This document shows positions 57,001-63,000 of a stretch of 64,000 bases of DNA, one piece after another (position 1 is the stretch's first letter; the number at the start of each line of letters is the position of its first letter). Position numbers and translations under genes: made by a program. The DNA comes from Apostichopus japonicus (taxonomy: Eukaryota > Echinodermata > Holothuroidea > Aspidochirotida > Stichopodidae), in assembly GCF_037975245.1 (NCBI RefSeq), contig NC_092578.1, forward strand, positions 10,088,359 to 10,152,358, given 5' to 3'. Under the pieces are notes generated by a model. It did no database searches. It was not told the DNA's origin and worked only from the letters and a program-made list of their open reading frames with translations.

Positions 57001-60000
57001 TCAGGTGTTACATAATAAAATCTCATTTATTTCCTTCTTCTTTGGGGTATATAGTGTATCTATTAGTGTTCACTGATTATAATGTAAACTGTTCCATCTG
57101 TGTATTACATTTCATGCTACTAAAACTGACAGGAAAAGTCAGAAAAGCAAAGTGAACAACAGAAATATTGTCTCAAAGCATAAAGAAAGTGGTCTTTCCA
57201 TGTAACTATGGCAATCATCTATATATGAACCTATCAATAGAAACAATTCAGATGTAATAACTCACCACAAATCTTCACGGTTATCATTTCTTCGCCGAGA
57301 GTAATGCCAGACACCAGTAATACGACTTTGTTTATAGCAAATGTTGGCAGCTTTTCTGTAATCGAGTCTGCTTGTCCAAATTCTACAGGAGTTTCACCAT
57401 CATCATTTTTGATCAGCACATACTCAGAAGTGTCCGAACGCACCACCACAACCTTTATGGTAGCACCCTCCGGGATGCCTTGTCCCAGGTTCAATGTCAT
57501 CGGAATTCCACCTTCTCCAAGGTTCAAGGCGTACACTTCCACGTCTGTCAGAGTTTCAGAAACTGAGGCAGCTATCTCATCGGCATCATCAGCAGCTACA
57601 GTACTCAACTGGTCACTCACTACTTTGATGTTTGCTTCTTCGCAAGCTGTGGGGTCAAAAATCACAAAAATCATTTCATTTCAATCATCATAGTTCAAAC
57701 ATGTCTTAACAGACAAAATACAGAAACAATCATATGGTGTAACCCTACCTTCAGCTAAATCATCCAGTCTAATTTACATTATATACACTTAGCAAGTTTA
57801 CATCATCTAAGATTGTTAAATTTTCATCAGTCATCCTCCCAGATGAAGTATGTCCACAGGAAAAGTTGCAATGTTTACTAAGTAGCAACTATCACCCAGG
57901 GACAACCTCAATTTAATTCATAATAAAGTACAAACTTCCTTTCAACATCAGTCTCACAATGACTGACTAAGATGTCAACCACATACTCATTAAATAAACA
58001 AATTAACCAATGTGTCTGCATAATATTTGTCATTGTCAGATGTTTTGTTGTTGATTTGATCGTTGAGATCCCCAAAGATACCCAAATTTGCAAACAAAGA
58101 GGTCACTCTAACCCTAAGGTTATGACAGAACATCTCAAAGCTTTCAAGAGAACAGTCACTGAATTTGATAATTACCTAGAGTGGTTGTGCTCTCTTCAGT
58201 TGTTTCCTCTGTTGTAGTTGTCGAGGGAGCTGAAAGAGGAAAATGTAAAGTAATCATTCATTCTTCAAATACTTCTTCTAACACTCAACAAGACTCTACG
58301 TTGTACAATATATATGTCTAAATCAGGGGGTAGCTCTGCAAACTTTAACCTGAAAACCTGCAGAAATCATTCAAGCAGGGGGTATGTTTGCAAACAAACC
58401 TCTACTGCTGTTCATGTGCAAGGCCAATATACATGATGACATATCTTCTTGAATAAGTAACACAATAATATAGTTCATTTAACCTCATTAATTGCTAAGC
58501 TTAGTTCCCTCAGTTCCATCTTCCACCAGATGTACCTGCAGAGCAAGCCTCCTTTCAACATAGGAATCAGTGGCGAATCTTCTTTTTCATTATCTTGTAA
58601 TACTAATGCATATTCTAGATGACATAATACTCCCAACAGCTACAGCATCTATGGTGTTATTACACTCTCTACTTCAGTCAATCACATTTTATGCCTCTTA
58701 TGTATCTACTGCCAAAATCCTCAGTTTCACATTGCTTGCTCAATTGATTATCATCCTTTCAAATCCAATATCTTCAACTTAGAATAAAAGTTTTTGTAAT
58801 TAAAGGTAATAACAGTACTGCATTTGCTTCCAACAAGTTCAATTCCGCAAGAAACTTTGGGACCAAATCCAAATCTTTGACACAATCAATTGCAGTGGAC
58901 ATTGATAGTAATATGTCATATGAATAGAAAAAGTTACCAACCTCCAGTAGTCGTAGCTTCTGTGGTGGTTGTTGGAGTAGCTAAAAATTTAAAATGGGAT
59001 TCAGGTGTTACATAATAAAATCTCATTTATTTCCTTCTTCTTTGGGGTATATAGCGTATCTATTAGTGTTCACTGATTATAATGTAAACTGTTCCATCTG
59101 TGTATTACATTTCATGCTACTAAAACTGACAGGAAAAGTCAGAAAAGCAAAGTGAACAACAGAAATATTGTCTCAAAGCATAAAGAAAGTGGTCTTTCCA
59201 TGTAACTATGGCAATCATCTATATATTAACCTATCAATAGAAACAATTCAGATGTAATAACTCACCACAAATCTTCACGGTTATCATTTCTTCGCCGAGA
59301 GTAATGCCAGACACCAGTAATACGACTTTGTTTATAGCAAATGTTGGCAGCTTTTCTGTAATCGAGTCTGCTTGTCCAAATTCTACAGGAGTTTCACCAT
59401 CATCATTTTTGATCAGCACATACTCAGAAGTGTCCGAACGCACCACCACAACCTTTATGGTAGCACCCTCCGGGATGCCTTGTCCCAGGTTCAATGTCAT
59501 CGGAATTCCACCTTCTCCAAGGTTCAAGGCGTACACTTCCACGTCTGTCAGAGTTTCAGAAACTGAGGCAGCTATCTCATCTGCATCATCAGCAGCTACA
59601 GTACTCAACTGGTCACTCACTACTTTGATGTTTGCTTCTTCGCAAGCTGTGGGGTCAAAAATCACAAAAATCATTTCATTTCAATCATCATAGTTCAAAC
59701 ATGTCTTAACAGACAAAATACAGAAACAATCATATGGTGTAACCCTACCTTCAGCTAAATCATCCAGTCTAATTTACATTATATACACTTAGCAAGTTTA
59801 CATCATCTAAGATTGTTAAATTTTCATCAGTCATCCTCCCAGATGAAGTATGTCCACAGGAAAAGTTGCAATGTTTACTAAGTAGCAACTATCACCCAGG
59901 GACAAACTCAATTTAATTCATAATAAAGTACAAACTTCCTTTCAACATCAGTCTCACAATGACTGACTAAGATGTCAACCACATACTCATTAAATAAACA

Positions 60001-63000
60001 AATTAACCAATGTGTCTGCATAATATTTGTCATTGTCAGATGTTTTGTTGTTGATTTGATCGTTGAGATCCCCAAAGATACCCAAATTTGCAAACAAAGA
60101 GGTCACTCTAACCCTAAGGTTATGACAGAACATCTCAAAGCTTTCAAGAGAACAGTCACTGAATTTGATAATTACCTAGAGTGGTTGTGCTCTCTTCAGT
60201 TGTTTCCTCTGTTGTAGTTGTCGAGGGAGCTGAAAGAGGAAAATGTAAAGTAATCATTCATTCTTCAAATACTTCTTCTAACACTCAACAAGACTCTACG
60301 TTGTACAATATATATGTCTAAATCAGGGGGTAGCTCTGCAAACTTTAACCTGAAAACCTGCAGAAATCATTCAAGCAGGGGGTATGTTTGCAAACAAACC
60401 TCTACTGCTGTTCATGTGCAAGGCCAATATACATGATGACATATCTTCTTGAATAAGTAACACAATAATATAGTTCATTTAACCTCATTAATTGCTAAGC
60501 TTAGTTCCCTCAGTTCCATCTTCCACCAGATGTACCTGCAGAGCAAGCCTCCTTTCAACATAGGAATCAGTGGCGAATCTTCTTTTTCATTATCTTGTAA
60601 TACTAATGCATATTCTAGATGACATAATACTCCCAACAGCTACAGCATCTATGGTGTTATTACACTCTCTACTTCAGTCAATCACATTTTATGCCTCTTA
60701 TGTATCTACTGCCAAAATCCTCAGTTTCACATTGCTTGCTCAATTGATTATCATCCTTTCAAATCCAATATCTTCAACTTAGAATAAAAGTTTTTGTAAT
60801 TAAAGGTAATAACAGTACTGCATTTGCTTCCAACAAGTTCAATTCCGCAAGAAACTTTGGGACCAAATCCAAATCTTTGACACAATCAATTGCAGTGGAC
60901 ATTGATAGTAATATGTCATATGAATAGAAAAAGTTACCAACCTCCAGTAGTCGTAGCTTCTGTGGTGGTTGTTGGAGTAGCTAAAAATTTAAAATGGGAT
61001 TCAGGTGTTACATAATAAAATCTCATTTATTTCCTTCTTCTTTGGGGTATATAGCGTATCTATTAGTGTTCACTGATTATAATGTAAACTGTTCCATCTG
61101 TGTATTACATTTCATGCTACTAAAACTGACAGGAAAAGTCAGAAAAGCAAAGTGAACAACAGAAATATTGTCTCAAAGCATAAAGAAAGTGGTCTTTCCA
61201 TGTAACTATGGCAATCATCTATATATTAACCTATCAATAGAAACAATTCAGATGTAATAACTCACCACAAATCTTCACGGTTATCATTTCTTCGCCGAGA
61301 GTAATGCCAGACACCAGTAATACGACTTTGTTTATAGCAAATGTTGGCAGCTTTTCTGTAATCGAGTCTGCTTGTCCAAATTCTACAGGAGTTTCACCAT
61401 CATCATTTTTGATCAGCACATACTCAGAAGTGTCCGAACGCACCACCACAACCTTTATGGTAGCACCCTCCGGGATGCCTTGTCCCAGGTTCAATGTCAT
61501 CGGAATTCCACCTTCTCCAAGGTTCAAGGCGTACACTTCCACGTCTGTCAGAGTTTCAGAAACTGAGGCAGCTATCTCATCTGCATCATCAGCAGCTACA
61601 GTACTCAACTGGTCACTCACTACTTTGATGTTTGCTTCTTCGCAAGCTGTGGGGTCAAAAATCACAAAAATCATTTCATTTCAATCATCATAGTTCAAAC
61701 ATGTCTTAACAGACAAAATACAGAAACAATCATATGGTGTAACCCTACCTTCAGCTAAATCATCCAGTCTAATTTACATTATATACACTTAGCAAGTTTA
61801 CATCATCTAAGATTGTTAAATTTTCATCAGTCATCCTCCCAGATGAAGTATGTCCACAGGAAAAGTTGCAATGTTTACTAAGTAGCAACTATCACCCAGG
61901 GACAACCTCACTTTAATTCATAATAAAGTACAAACTTCCTTTCAACATCAGTCTCACAATGACTGACTAAGATGTCAACCACATACTCATTAAATAAACA
62001 AATTAACCAATGTGTCTGCATAATATTTGTCATTGTCAGATGTTTTGTTGTTGATTTGATCGTTGAGATCCCCAAAGATACCCAAATTTGCAAACAAAGA
62101 GGTCACTCTAACCCTAAGGTTATGACAGAACATCTCAAAGCTTTCAAGAGAACAGTCACTGAATTTGATAATTACCTAGAGTGGTTGTGCTCTCTTCAGT
62201 TGTTTCCTCTGTTGTAGTTGTCGAGGGAGCTGAAAGAGGAAAATGTAAAGTAATCATTCATTCTTCAAATACTTCTTCTAACTCTCAACAAGACTCTACG
62301 TTGTACAATATATATGTCTAAATCAGGGGGTAGCTCTGCAAACTTTAACCTGAAAACCTGCAGAAATCATTCAAGCAGGGGGTATGTTTGCAAACAAACC
62401 TCTACTGCTGTTCATGTGCAAGGCCCATATACATGATGACATATCTTCTTGAATAAGTAACACAATAATATAGTTCATTTAACCTCATTAATTGCTAAGC
62501 TTAGTTCCCTCAGTTCCCTCTTCCACCAGATGTACCTGCAGAGCAAGCCTCCTTTCAACATAGGAATCAGTGGCGAATCTTCTTTTTCATTATCTTGTAA
62601 TACTAATGCATATTCTAGATGACATAATACTCCCAACTGCTAAAGCATCTATGGTGTTATTACACTCTCTACTTCAGTCAATCACATTTTATGCCTCTTA
62701 TGTATCTACTGCCAAAATCCTCAGTTTCACATTGCTTGCTCAATTGATTATCATCCTTTCAAATCCAATATCTTCAACTTAGAATAAAAGTTTTTGTAAT
62801 TAAAGATAATAACAGTACTGCATTTGCTTCCAACAAGTTCAATTCCGAAAGAAACTTTGGACCAAATCCAAATCTTTGACACAATCATATGCAGTGGACA
62901 TTGATAGTAATATGTCATATGAATAGAAAAAGTTACCAACCTCCAGTAGTCGTAGCTTCTGTGGTGGTTGTTGGAGTAGCTAAAAATTTAAAATGGGATT